Source: Pseudomonas rhizosphaerae (lineage in GTDB: Bacteria > Pseudomonadota > Gammaproteobacteria > Pseudomonadales > Pseudomonadaceae). From it: 64,000 bases of DNA. The notes under the pieces were generated by a model. It saw nothing but the letters and a program-made list of their open reading frames with translations. It ran no database searches and was not told the DNA's origin. Where the stretch lies: positions 1,116,001 to 1,180,000 of the forward strand of contig NZ_CP009533.1 in NCBI RefSeq assembly GCF_000761155.1, written 5' to 3'. The first letter of the stretch is position 1; each line of letters starts with the position of its first letter. Of the stretch, positions 7,907 through 16,468 are shown piece after piece. The position numbers and the translations under genes are program-made.

Positions 7907-8847
7907 CGCTTGATCTCTTCAAGGGTACGGGCCAGGTGGTTGAGGCTGAACACCACTGCTACGACGAACACGCCCGGCAGCAGCGCCACCCATGGCGCGG
8001 TGATCAGAAAGTGTCGGCCGGTGGCGATCAGCGTGCCCCATTCCGGCGCCGGTGGTGCGGCGCCGAAACCGAGGAAGCTGAGCCCGGCGGTGGCCAGGAT
8101 GGCCGCGCCGAAATCCAGGGTGGCGAGTACCGCGACCGGGCCCCAGGCGTTGGGCAGGATGTGCCGCCACAAGGTCTGCAGCCAGCTCGCGCCGCCCAGT
8201 CGTGCGGCCTCAACATAGGGCAAGGTCTTGACCCGCAGCACTTCGGCGCGGGTGGTGCGGGCAAAGCCGGGGATGATTCCTACGCCCACGGCGAGGGCCA
8301 CCGGCAAGGTGCCGAAGCCGATGGCGGTGACGATGGCCAAGGCCAGGAGCAAGCCGGGCAGGGCCAACAGCACATCGATCACGCGCATGATCACCGCGTC
8401 CACGCGGCCACCGGCGAACCCCGACAGCACGCCCAGGGTCAGGCCTCCGAGCAGGGCCAGGCCGACGGCCAGTAGCGCAGCCTGGATCGACAGGCTGGCA
8501 CCGTGTATCACCCGGGTGTAGAGATCGCGGCCCAACTCGTCGGTGCCGAACCAGTGGGTCGCATTCGGCGCGGTAAGCTTGGCCAGCGGCGCGGTGGCAT
8601 TGGGGTCGAAGCCGCTGAGCGCGCCCGGTGCCACGGCGGCGAGCAAGGCGAAGGCGACCACCAGAGCAGCCAGCAGGAAGCCAGGTCGGCGTGACAAGGG
8701 ACGTGAGGCCGCGAGCAGACGCGCCCAGCGACTGCGCCGCCGCCACGCGGGCAGGACCGCTGTCGGTGGCGGCGCGTAGGCCGTCGCAGCAGGCGCGGCC
8801 GGGATGAGGCGCTGGTCGAGATCACGCACGGCATTGGATGAAGGCAT
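7903..8847 (-). CDS. ABC importer permease, DppC/OppC type
   Basis: Inner-membrane permease of the peptide-type importer. The ATG at 8847 follows an AAGGAC ribosome binding site and gives 314 residues. A Pro/Ala-rich cytoplasmic N-terminus (about 75 residues) precedes the first helix. The HWFGTDELGRDLYTRVIHGA segment is the hallmark of the DppC subgroup, and the EAA-loop region reads YVEAARLGGASWLQTLWRHI. It is separated from the preceding permease gene by 20 bases and overlaps the ATPase gene. Confidence 0.9.
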   Translation of the reverse strand: MPSSNAVRDLDQRLIPAAPAATAYAPPPTAVLPAWRRRSRWARLLAASRPLSRRPGFLLAALVVAFALLAAVAPGALSGFDPNATAPLAKLTAPNATHWFGTDELGRDLYTRVIHGASLSIQAALLAVGLALLGGLTLGVLSGFAGGRVDAVIMRVIDVLLALPGLLLALAIVTAIGFGTLPVALAVGVGIIPGFARTTRAEVLRVKTLPYVEAARLGGASWLQTLWRHILPNAWGPVAVLATLDFGAAILATAGLSFLGFGAAPPAPEWGTLIATGRHFLITAPWVALLPGVFVVAVVFSLNHLARTLEEIKR

Positions 8848-8867
8848 GAGCGAAGTCCTTGGCTGGC

Positions 8868-9827
8868 CTAGGCCGCTGTGGGCGCGGCAGGCGCGTGGGT
8901 GATACGGGGGTCGAAGATCGGGTAGAGCAGGTCCACCAGCAGATTCACAACCACGAAGGCGGCGGCCGAGATCGCGACGATGGCCAGCACCACCGGGATG
9001 TCCTGGCGCAGCACCGCTTCCTGGGCCAGGCGACCGACGCCGTTGCGGCTGAAGATGGTTTCCACCAGCACCGCGCCGGACACGGTATTGCCGACCTGCA
9101 GGCCGAACAGCGTGAGGATGGGCAGCGCGGCGTTCTTCAGGCCGTGGCGGTACTGCACCTGGGCGCGGCTGAGGCCCTTGGCGTAGGCGGTGGTGATGTA
9201 GGGCTCGCGAGCCACGTGCTGAAATCCGCGTTGGAGCACCTGGGCATACACCGCCGCGCTGGGAATCGCCAGGGTGATGGCCGGCAGCACCAGGCTGTCC
9301 AGGCCTTGGCTGCCGGTGGCGGGAAACCAGCCGAGACCGAAGGCGAACACCTGGATCAGCAGCAGCCCCAGCCAGAACACCGGCACCGAGAAGCCCAGCG
9401 AAGGCAGACGCGCCATGGCCGATTGCAGCGGCTGCCAACGTACGTAGGCTGTCAGGTAGGCCAGGCCGACGCCGCCGATCAGCGACAGCACGATGGCTGA
9501 ACCGGCCAGGGTCAGGGTTTGGGGCAAGCGCTCGGCCAGCAACGCGGTCACGGGCCGGTTGAGTGACAGCGACTGGCCAAAGTCACCCTGCAGGGCCTGC
9601 CAGAGCAGGTGCCCGTACTGCTCGAACAGACCGCGGTCCAGCCCGTAGTAGGCACGCGCCTTGGCCAGGTCCGCAGGTGACAGCGCATCGACCTCGATCC
9701 CCGACGCGCTGAGCATGATCGACAGCGTATCCCCCGGCAGCAGGTAGAGGATGAAGTAGGTGATGGTATAGGCGCCCCACAGCACCAGCAGCGCCTGGCC
9801 GACACGGCCCAGCAGGTAACGGTTCAT
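8868..9827 (-). CDS. ABC importer permease, DppB/OppB type
   Basis: Partner permease, 319 residues. The N-terminal MNRYLLGRVGQALLVLWGAYTIT-like start (first helix), FGQSLSLNRPV and an EAA loop (AYAKGLSRAQVQYRHGLKNA) are standard for DppB proteins. About six hydrophobic segments are visible. Its ATG overlaps the stop of the substrate-binding protein gene by four bases, so the two are translationally coupled. Confidence 0.9.
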   Translation of the reverse strand: MNRYLLGRVGQALLVLWGAYTITYFILYLLPGDTLSIMLSASGIEVDALSPADLAKARAYYGLDRGLFEQYGHLLWQALQGDFGQSLSLNRPVTALLAERLPQTLTLAGSAIVLSLIGGVGLAYLTAYVRWQPLQSAMARLPSLGFSVPVFWLGLLLIQVFAFGLGWFPATGSQGLDSLVLPAITLAIPSAAVYAQVLQRGFQHVAREPYITTAYAKGLSRAQVQYRHGLKNAALPILTLFGLQVGNTVSGAVLVETIFSRNGVGRLAQEAVLRQDIPVVLAIVAISAAAFVVVNLLVDLLYPIFDPRITHAPAAPTAA

Positions 9828-11476
9828 GGCGTGCCGACCTCGATGTCACCGAGGAAGGCGAAGCCCTCGGCGGTCCAGTGGAAGTTCTTCACCCGCGCGG
9901 CGGTGGCGGCCTGCCAGACCCGCTCGTAGATCGGAAAGGCCGAGGCTTCGTCCACCAGCAGGTCTTGCAGGTCGCCATAGGCCTTGGCGCGCTGCTCGGT
10001 CTGGGTAGCGGTGATGCCGGCATCGAACAGGGCGGTCGCGCGGTTGAGTGCGGCCGGTTCGTAGGTGTTGGTGGCCAGGGTCGAGCTGTTGGCGCTGCGC
10101 GGATCGAGAATGGTCTGCAGGATGATCGGGTCGGCACGGGTCATGTAGGTGGACGTCAGGTCGTAGTTGCCCTGGGCGTTGGCCGCCGTCCATTCGGCGC
10201 GGGTCACCACGTTGAGTTTGAGGTCGATGCCCACTTTGCGCAGTTGGTCCTGCACCAGCACATCACCGGCCGTTTCGCTGCCGTTGATGTTGTAGGCCAG
10301 GCTCAGGCGCTTGCCGTCCTTGTGCCGGTAGCCGTCGGCAGCCTGGGCCCAGCCCGCTTCGTCGAGCAGGCGTGCGGCACCGGCGGCATCGTAGGCCAGC
10401 TTTTCGCCCTGGGCCTTGAAGTACGGCGTGGTGCTGTCGTAGACCCCGGTCACCACCGGGAAATCGGCGTTGTACACGGTGCTGGCGTAGCTTTTGCGGT
10501 CGATGGACTTGAGCAGCGCCTGACGGACCTTCTTGTCGGCCAGCACGCGGCCGTTGCGGGTGTTGGGGTAGAGGTTCAGGGCCGGACCCGGCAAGGCACG
10601 GCTCTGGATGGTCGCGCCCTTGCTCTGGTACAGCTTGAGGTCGACCTCCGAGAAGGGGTTGCGCGGCCACAGCACATCGACCTTGCCTTGCAAAAACAGG
10701 CCATTGCGCACGCTTTCCTCGGCGATGTAGCTGATGTCCACGGCATCGAGATGGGCATCGGCCTTGTTCTTCATGTTCGACGACGCCCAGTGGTAGCCCG
10801 TACGACGGGTTAGGCGGGCGCCGCTCTCCGGTGTGTAGTGCTCCAGCACGAAAGGCCCGGTGCCGATGATCTGGCCCAGAGAGCGCTGCTTGGCGGTCAA
10901 TTGGTAGGACGCCGGGGCGAGAATCGCCAGGTTGGTGGTGGAGGTCGCCTGCAGGAAGCCGGCGTTGGGTCGCGACAGCACCAGTTTGACGGTGAAGTCG
11001 TCCAGCACTTCGGCGTGGTCGTAGCCGGCCAGGTAGGTGGCGCCGAAGGTGGCCGGCAGTTCCCGGGCGAAGGCCTTGTCGCTGTCGAACGCCGTCTTGA
11101 CCGCGTGCGCGTCGAAGCGCTCGCCGTTGCTGAAGGTGACGTCGTCACGCAGGTGAAAGGTGTAGCTCAGGGCGTCGTCGCTGATGTTCCAGCTTTTCGC
11201 CAGCCAGGGAATGATCTTGCCGCTGTCGGGGTCCTGATCGGTCAGGGATTCGGCGACGTTGCGCAGCAGCACGCGGTGTTCGAGCCAGTAGACCTGGAAC
11301 GGGTCGACGCTGACCAGGGTGGTGTTGTCGCCGAAGAAGGCGATCTTCAGGGTCTTGTCCGCTTGCTCGGGGGCCGAGGGGGAGCAGCCCACCAGCGTTG
11401 CGAGCAGTACGCCGAGCGCCAGCAGGCGGGGGCGTTGAGGTGGGTTCGAAGCCGATGAGAAGGTTGGGTGAGGCAT
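9824..11476 (-). CDS. Peptide/nickel-type ABC substrate-binding lipoprotein
   Basis: Extracytoplasmic SBP_bac_5 family protein, 550 residues. The N-terminus has a hydrophobic stretch and a lipobox LVGC with Cys31, so it is probably a lipoprotein anchored at the periplasmic face. The family core is clear: LAKSWNISDDALSYTFHLRD, NGERFDAHAVKTAF, GTGPFVLE, and a C-terminal LLVDEASAFPIYE. It contains only three Met and, besides the lipobox Cys, no other cysteine. This supports synthesis during sulfur limitation. It may belong to the family found beside luciferase-like monooxygenases (TIGR04028-like), which I recall but could not check. An AAGGAC site precedes the ATG. Confidence 0.88.
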   Translation of the reverse strand: MPHPTFSSASNPPQRPRLLALGVLLATLVGCSPSAPEQADKTLKIAFFGDNTTLVSVDPFQVYWLEHRVLLRNVAESLTDQDPDSGKIIPWLAKSWNISDDALSYTFHLRDDVTFSNGERFDAHAVKTAFDSDKAFARELPATFGATYLAGYDHAEVLDDFTVKLVLSRPNAGFLQATSTTNLAILAPASYQLTAKQRSLGQIIGTGPFVLEHYTPESGARLTRRTGYHWASSNMKNKADAHLDAVDISYIAEESVRNGLFLQGKVDVLWPRNPFSEVDLKLYQSKGATIQSRALPGPALNLYPNTRNGRVLADKKVRQALLKSIDRKSYASTVYNADFPVVTGVYDSTTPYFKAQGEKLAYDAAGAARLLDEAGWAQAADGYRHKDGKRLSLAYNINGSETAGDVLVQDQLRKVGIDLKLNVVTRAEWTAANAQGNYDLTSTYMTRADPIILQTILDPRSANSSTLATNTYEPAALNRATALFDAGITATQTEQRAKAYGDLQDLLVDEASAFPIYERVWQAATAARVKNFHWTAEGFAFLGDIEVGTP

Positions 11477-11528
11477 GGGTGAGGGTCCTTGGTAGTGCTG
11501 TGATCGGCTTGGGTTTGGGGTAGGGGCC

Positions 11529-11607
11529 TTCGCGGGCAGAGCCCCGCTCCCACAGGGTCGATGGCGCCTGTGGGAGCGAGGTGTGGGAGCGGGGCTCTGC
11601 CCGCGAA
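11529..11607. repeat. REPIN: inverted pair of type-B REP palindromes
   Basis: Arms TTCGCGGGCAGAGCCCCGCT and AGCGGGGCTCTGCCCGCGAA are separated by about 40 bp, with an extra tgtgggagcg between them. It belongs to the CGCGGG-(4-5 nt)-CCCGCTCCCACAG class, different from the array at 5733. It sits between ssuB-like and the peptide SBP gene, marking an operon boundary. Confidence 0.85.
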
Positions 11608-11621
11608 CGGCTCACCCCGAT

Positions 11622-12404
11622 TCAGGTTGCGAGCGCTCGCGGTCTGCTGGCCAACGGCGAACGCCCATCGGCCACCTGAGGCGGGCCGGCTTCCACGCCC
11701 AGCAGTCCGAGCAGGCGCCGGCGAATGGCGTTAAAGGCCGGGGTGCCTTTTTCCCGAGGGCGATCCAGGCCGATGGGCAAGGCCTCGGCAATGCGTCCCT
11801 GCTTGAGCACGATGATGCGATCGGCCAGCAGAATCGCTTCTTCCACGTCGTGGGTGACGAGCAACACTGCCGGTCCGTGGGCGCGCCACAGGTCGATGAT
11901 CAGTTGATGCATGCGGATGCGAGTCAATGCGTCGAGGGCCGCGAAGGGTTCGTCCAGCAACAGCAGACGAGGCTCGCGCACCAGGCTGCGGGCCAGTGCC
12001 ACGCGCTGGGCTTCACCACCGGACAGGGTCGAGGGAAAGGCGTCGAGCCGGTGCGCCAGGCCCACTTCGGTCAAGGCCTTGACCGCACGCTCGCGGGCCT
12101 GCGGGTCGCGCACGCCGAGGGTGACGTTCTTCCACACCCGTTTCCACGGCATCAGGCGGGGTTCCTGAAACACCGCCGAGCGCGCCGCGGGCACCAGCAG
12201 GCGGCCGCCTTCGATCGGATCGAGCCCGGCCAGCGAGCGCAGCAGGGTGGTCTTGCCCGAGCCGCTGGCGCCCAGCAGGGCAACGAACTCGCCGGGCGCG
12301 ATGTCCAGGTCCAGGCCGTCGATGACACGATTGGCGCCGAACTGGCGCACCACGTTCTGCAGGCTGACGGCGGGTTGGGGGTGCAGCGCGGTGTGTGCGG
12401 TCAT
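11622..12404 (-). CDS. ssuB: SsuB-type ABC ATPase (nitrate/sulfonate/taurine family)
   Basis: ATPase of a sulfonate-type importer. The ATG at 12404 gives 260 residues. The domain is complete: Walker A GASGSGKTT, Q-loop VFQEPRLMPWKRV, signature LSGGEAQRVALARSL, Walker [13 protein letters not shown] and switch LVTHDVEEA. The VFQEPRLMPW signature is characteristic of SsuB/TauB rather than amino-acid ATPases. Five bases separate it from the permease gene upstream. No cysteine is present. Naming as ssuB is by family; the substrate could be a different organosulfur compound. Confidence 0.87.
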   Translation of the reverse strand: MTAHTALHPQPAVSLQNVVRQFGANRVIDGLDLDIAPGEFVALLGASGSGKTTLLRSLAGLDPIEGGRLLVPAARSAVFQEPRLMPWKRVWKNVTLGVRDPQARERAVKALTEVGLAHRLDAFPSTLSGGEAQRVALARSLVREPRLLLLDEPFAALDALTRIRMHQLIIDLWRAHGPAVLLVTHDVEEAILLADRIIVLKQGRIAEALPIGLDRPREKGTPAFNAIRRRLLGLLGVEAGPPQVADGRSPLASRPRALAT

Positions 12405-12409
12405 GGGAA

Positions 12410-13258
12410 TCAGCTCTTCACGAAGGAGGGGCGCCAGGCCAGGGCATAGTGCTCCAGGGCGCGGATGATGCCGTCGATCACCAACCCCAGCAGGCTGTAC
12501 ACCAGCAGGCAGATGACGATGATGTCGGTGCGCATGAAGTCGCGCGCGTCGCTGGCCAGAAAGCCGATGCCGGAGGTCGCGTTGATCTGCTCGACGAACA
12601 CCAGCGCCAGCCAGGAAATTGCCAGGGAGTAGCGCAGGCCGACGAAGAACGAGGGCAGCGCGCCGGGCAATATCACGTGCCAGACCAACTCGCGGTGGTT
12701 CAGCCCCAAGGTGTTGCCGGCCTCGATAAGCTTGGGGTCGATGCTGCGGATGCCGGCAAACAAGTTCAGGTACACCGGAAAAGTGGTGCCCATCACGATC
12801 AACGCGACCTTGGTGAATTCGCCGATGCCGAACCAGAGGATGAACAGCGGCACCAGTGCCAGTGACGGCACGGTGCGCAGCATCTGCATGGGCGAATCGA
12901 GCAGCACTTCGCCGCGTCGCGACAGCCCGGTGAGCAGGGCGGCGACGGTGCCGATGCACACCCCGATGGCCAGGCCCGATACTGCGCGTTGCAGCGAGAT
13001 CAGCAGGTGCATTGGCAATTCGCCGCTGACCGTCAGGGCCCAGAAGGTCACGCCGATGCTCGACGGCGCGGCGATAATGCGCGGTGGAATCAACCCGGCC
13101 CGCGAGGCCAGTTCCCACAGCACCAGGATCGCCAGCGGGCTCAGCAACCTGAGCACGAAGCCAGGCACGCGCACGCCGCGCCGGGGCGCGCTCGGGGTAA
13201 TTTCCAGCATCTGCACGGGCGCTTGCGCGGTCGGCTGAAAGGCGATTTCAGGTGGCAT
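12410..13258 (-). CDS. ssuC: SsuC-type ABC permease
   Basis: Inner-membrane permease, 282 residues, paired with the SsuB-type ATPase. The first ~35 residues are cytoplasmic. They are followed by a helix (LLSPLAILVLWELA), a TGLSRRGEVLLDSPMQMLRTVPSLALVPLFI segment and the EAGNTLGLNHRELVWHVILPGALPS EAA loop, all typical for SsuC/TauC. The ATG lies 11 bases inside the upstream aldolase-like gene, so coupling is likely. No periplasmic binding protein is in this stretch; the SsuA homologues at 4575 and 18640 are the obvious partners. Confidence 0.88.
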   Translation of the reverse strand: MPPEIAFQPTAQAPVQMLEITPSAPRRGVRVPGFVLRLLSPLAILVLWELASRAGLIPPRIIAAPSSIGVTFWALTVSGELPMHLLISLQRAVSGLAIGVCIGTVAALLTGLSRRGEVLLDSPMQMLRTVPSLALVPLFILWFGIGEFTKVALIVMGTTFPVYLNLFAGIRSIDPKLIEAGNTLGLNHRELVWHVILPGALPSFFVGLRYSLAISWLALVFVEQINATSGIGFLASDARDFMRTDIIVICLLVYSLLGLVIDGIIRALEHYALAWRPSFVKS

Positions 13259-14042
13259 AGTCTTGGCCCTCGCGTTCCAACTGGCGAATCAGGGCGTCCC
13301 AGTGCAGCTGGATCTTGGGGTTGTCGCCGCTGGCTGCACTGGCGGACTGCTGATGCACCTTGTCGATGGCTGCCTGCGGCGCCAGCAACAGGTCGGCGTT
13401 GCCGCCGGCCTGGGCGGCGATCTGGATGTTGCAGGCTCGCTCCAGGCCATGCAGTTCGCGAAAGGCGTGCTCGACGCTGACGCCACCGGTCAACAGCCCG
13501 TGGTTGCGCAGGATCAGGATGTTGCTGTCGCCCAGGTTGCTGACTAGGCGCGCCTGTTCGTCGAGGTCCAGGGCAATGCCTTCATAGCCGTGGTAGGCCA
13601 CGCGGCTGTAGTAGAGCAGGGCGTGCTGGGACAGCGGCAGCAGGCCGTTGCGTTGCGCCGACACGGCGGCGCCGTCGCGGGTGTGGGTGTGCAACACGGC
13701 CTTGAGGTCGGGACGCGCGCGGTGGATGGCGCTGTGGATCACATAGCCGGCGTGGTTGATGCCCAGGCCTAGCGGGTCGTCGATCAGTTCACCGTCGATA
13801 TCGACCTTGACCAGGTTGGATGCGGTGATTTCATCGAACAGCAGGCCGAAGGCGTTGATCAGGAAGTGCTCCTGATCGCCCGGAACCCGCGCCGAGAAGT
13901 GCGTGTAGATATGGTCGGTCCAGCGCAGTTGCGCGGCCAGTCGATAGGCAGCCGCGAGCTTGACGCGCACTTCCCATTCCTGGGGCGTGACACGCTGGCG
14001 CAGCGTGGGCGTGGAATCGTGTAGAACGGACAACGAAGTCAT
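13248..14042 (-). CDS. Class II aldolase/adducin-domain protein
   Basis: Metal-dependent class II aldolase fold, 264 residues from the ATG at 14042 (AGGAGAG ribosome binding site). The zinc-ligand motif HTHTRDG and the C-terminal RNHGLLTGG (third His) are present. The catalytic acid position is less clear, so it may act as an epimerase, dehydratase or decarboxylase-like enzyme rather than an aldolase. Its operon neighbours are a rhodanese and a thiol dioxygenase upstream and SsuC/SsuB downstream. A role in handling the carbon skeleton of an organosulfur substrate is an inference. Only one Met and one Cys occur. Confidence 0.8.
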   Translation of the reverse strand: MTSLSVLHDSTPTLRQRVTPQEWEVRVKLAAAYRLAAQLRWTDHIYTHFSARVPGDQEHFLINAFGLLFDEITASNLVKVDIDGELIDDPLGLGINHAGYVIHSAIHRARPDLKAVLHTHTRDGAAVSAQRNGLLPLSQHALLYYSRVAYHGYEGIALDLDEQARLVSNLGDSNILILRNHGLLTGGVSVEHAFRELHGLERACNIQIAAQAGGNADLLLAPQAAIDKVHQQSASAASGDNPKIQLHWDALIRQLEREGQDYAT

Positions 14043-14155
14043 TCGGGTCTCTCCTGAAAAACGTGCAGATCGGCGGCGATGGCGCTGAGGCGCGATCGCC
14101 GCTCGGTCCGGTTTCATCAGGTCCCGAGCAGCCAGAAATGTAGGGTGTGGTGGTG

Positions 14156-15739
14156 TCAGATCACCTTGAAGCCGTGGGTGCCGTCCTTGGCCAGTTGCTC
14201 GACCAAGCCGAACTCCCAGTCCAGATAGCCCTGCATGGCTTCGCGGGGGTTGTCGGTGCCCTCGTAGGGGCGGCGATAGCGATCGCTGCGAGGCACCGCC
14301 AGATGATGCTCGCCTTGCTCCACCGGTAGGCCTGCCGCCACCCAGGCGGCGTTACCGCCCTCAAGAAGGAAGACGGGCTTGCCGGTCAAGGTTTGCAGGT
14401 CGGCCACGGCGAAGCGCGCCAGCAGACCGCTGCCGCAGGTCACCACGTAGCGCTCGGCCACCGGCACTCTCTCCAGGGCCTGGGGCAGTTGCGCGCGCAG
14501 TGCCCAGCGGGCCCCGGCGATGTGACGCTGCACGTGGTTGGCGCTGGTGGTGAAATCGAACACCTGAGTGTCGCCCTCACTCTGCCACAGGGCGAGCGTC
14601 GCCGGGCTGACCGTCGGCGCCTCGGGCAGGGGTGGCAACGGTGCCTGCCAGGCGCCGGTGGCGGTGAAGTCGCTGGATTGCGCATCGTCCAGCACGGACA
14701 CGTCCCAGCCCATCTGGGCCAGCCACGACGCACTCATGTTGGCGCGCACACCGTCGTCGTCCACCAGCACCAGCCGCGCGCCGCGCACGCTGGCGAAGTG
14801 ATCGGTTTCCTGCACCAGTTGGCCGCCTGGCGTGGAGCGCGCCGCAGGCAGGTGTCCGGCTGCGTATTCTTCCGGGGTGCGCACGTCGAACACATAGGTG
14901 GTGCGTCCCTGTTCGGCGTGCCAGTTGCCCAGTGTCGCCAGCGTCGTCCGTTGCACGCCGGCCTTGTCTGCCACTGCGCGTGCCGACTGCGCCGCTGCGG
15001 CACGGGTGTGTTCGTCGACTTCGCCGAAACGACGTTGCTGGCCGTGCTCCAGGGTCTGACCGGCCAGCGTCCAGCCGATAGTGCCATTGCGCAGCGCCGC
15101 CACCGGATTGGGAATCCCGGCGTTGACCAGTGACTGGGTGCCGATGATGCTGCGGGTGCGCCCGGCGCAGTTGACGATCACCTGGGTTTGCGGGTTTGGC
15201 GCCAGTTCACGGATGCGCAGCACCAGTTCCGCGCCCGGCACGCTGATGCCGCCGGGAATGCTCATGGTCTGGTATTCATCGAAACGGCGCGCGTCGACCA
15301 CCACCACGTCCGCTTGACGGTCGAGCAGTGCCTGAACCTCCTCGGCCGCCAGCGACGGCGTGTGCCGGCGGCTTTCCACCAGTTCACCGAACGCCTTGCT
15401 CGGCACGTTGACGTCGCGAAACAATTCCCCACCCGCCTCGCGCCAGCCAGCCAGACCGTTTTCCAGCAGGGCCACATCGGTATAGCCCAGCGCCTGCAAG
15501 CGTTGCGCCGCGAACTGGGCAAGCTCTTCGCCATCGTCGTAGACAGTGATCGCGGTATCCCGACGCGGTACGCGGGCGTAGATGTCCAGTTCCAGGCGCG
15601 ACAGAGGAATGTTGGCGGCGAACAGCGGGTGCGCTTCGGCGAAGGGCGCTTCCTCGCGCACATCGATCAAGGCCAGTTCCTGCTGGTCCAGCAGTGCCTG
15701 GCGAATCGCGGAGTAGGGGCGTACGGCAATCTTGGTCAT
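14156..15739 (-). CDS. Four-domain rhodanese (sulfurtransferase)
   Basis: Cytosolic sulfurtransferase, 527 residues made of four rhodanese repeats of about 110-130 residues each. Domain 2 has the active-site loop CAGRTRSIIG with Cys191, and domain 4 has CGSGLLA with Cys435. In domains 1 and 3 the loop cysteine is replaced by aspartate (YDDGEEL, VDDDGVRA). These two Cys are the only cysteines in the protein. It is translated from an ATG overlapping the stop of the thiol dioxygenase gene by four bases, implying a joint reaction path. It would move sulfane sulfur released from, or added to, thiol substrates to an acceptor. Confidence 0.9.
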   Translation of the reverse strand: MTKIAVRPYSAIRQALLDQQELALIDVREEAPFAEAHPLFAANIPLSRLELDIYARVPRRDTAITVYDDGEELAQFAAQRLQALGYTDVALLENGLAGWREAGGELFRDVNVPSKAFGELVESRRHTPSLAAEEVQALLDRQADVVVVDARRFDEYQTMSIPGGISVPGAELVLRIRELAPNPQTQVIVNCAGRTRSIIGTQSLVNAGIPNPVAALRNGTIGWTLAGQTLEHGQQRRFGEVDEHTRAAAAQSARAVADKAGVQRTTLATLGNWHAEQGRTTYVFDVRTPEEYAAGHLPAARSTPGGQLVQETDHFASVRGARLVLVDDDGVRANMSASWLAQMGWDVSVLDDAQSSDFTATGAWQAPLPPLPEAPTVSPATLALWQSEGDTQVFDFTTSANHVQRHIAGARWALRAQLPQALERVPVAERYVVTCGSGLLARFAVADLQTLTGKPVFLLEGGNAAWVAAGLPVEQGEHHLAVPRSDRYRRPYEGTDNPREAMQGYLDWEFGLVEQLAKDGTHGFKVI

Positions 15740-16374
15740 GCGGGCGATCTCTCTTTGAACGAGCTTTCGTTGGACGCAGGCTCTTTGGACAGGTCCCAGA
15801 AGTTGGGGATACCGGCATTGGAATAGCCGGAAATGAAGGGTTTCCCTTCGCCGTTCTCGCTGTACACGGCGCGCTGCACGGCACCGATGTTGGCGCCGTA
15901 GACATGGATGCTGATGGAGACACGGTCGTCGAAGGCGTTGCTGACCTGGTGGATATCGCCGACGCTGGGCGATACCGCTGCGACTTGGCCCGGACCCAAA
16001 CGGATAGGCGCACCTTCGGGTGCCAGGCGGCCATCGGCCGTGCGGCTGAAGCCTTGGGAGAATTCGGCGCCGCGCAACATGCCGATCAGGCCCCAGACGC
16101 GATGATCATGGATCGGCGTGCTCTGCCCAGGGCCCCAGATGAAGCTCACAACGGAAAAGCGCTGGCGCGCATCGGCGTGCAGCAGGAATTGCTGGTAGCG
16201 TTGCGGATCCGGCTGCGCAGCGATTTCCGGCAGCCAGTCGTCATGGCTGACCAGTCGTTGCAGCAACACAGCGCCGTGCTCCAGTACTTCGGGCTCGCTT
16301 GACGTGCGATCGAGCAGCTCGGCCAGGTCGCCGACGAACTGGCGAAAACGGTCATAGCGCAGGGGATGAGTCAT
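15736..16374 (-). CDS. 3-mercaptopropionate dioxygenase (cysteine dioxygenase family)
   Basis: Iron-dependent thiol dioxygenase converting a thiol (3-mercaptopropionate class) to its sulfinate. It has 212 residues. The cupin iron ligands fall at His89, His91 (IHDHRVWG) and His142 (GDIHQVSN). Residue 95 is Gly, where mammalian enzymes have the cross-linking Cys. Ser155-His157-Tyr159 and Arg168 are all present at the positions I recall for the P. aeruginosa 3-mercaptopropionate dioxygenase (PA2602). There is no cysteine in the chain. It is first in a minus-strand operon with the rhodanese, and a LysR gene diverges 94 bp away. The same arrangement (LysR, DszC-like, SsuA, rhodanese) is recalled for PA2599-PA2603. 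Confidence 0.92.
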   Translation of the reverse strand: MTHPLRYDRFRQFVGDLAELLDRTSSEPEVLEHGAVLLQRLVSHDDWLPEIAAQPDPQRYQQFLLHADARQRFSVVSFIWGPGQSTPIHDHRVWGLIGMLRGAEFSQGFSRTADGRLAPEGAPIRLGPGQVAAVSPSVGDIHQVSNAFDDRVSISIHVYGANIGAVQRAVYSENGEGKPFISGYSNAGIPNFWDLSKEPASNESSFKERSPA

Positions 16375-16430
16375 TTCAGTAGCCCTCGAACAGATTCGTT
16401 ATTACCCTAGCAAAGGGATTAAGCTTCCCG

Positions 16431-16460
16431 AAATTCAATTTGTTCATAAGCTAATATGCG
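16431..16460 (-). promoter_or_regulatory. 30-bp shared element, copy 1 (thiol dioxygenase / lysR intergenic)
   Basis: Read on the minus strand it begins CGCATATTAGCTTATG and ends AAATTGAATTT. It matches the element at 17384-17413 at 26 of 30 positions and has the same orientation relative to its target gene. The CATA-N6-TATG core is an inverted repeat of the kind bound by LysR dimers. It lies 56 bp upstream of the dioxygenase ATG and 8 bp before the lysR ATG, which also suits autoregulation. Confidence 0.6.
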
Positions 16461-16468
16461 AAAAGCGA

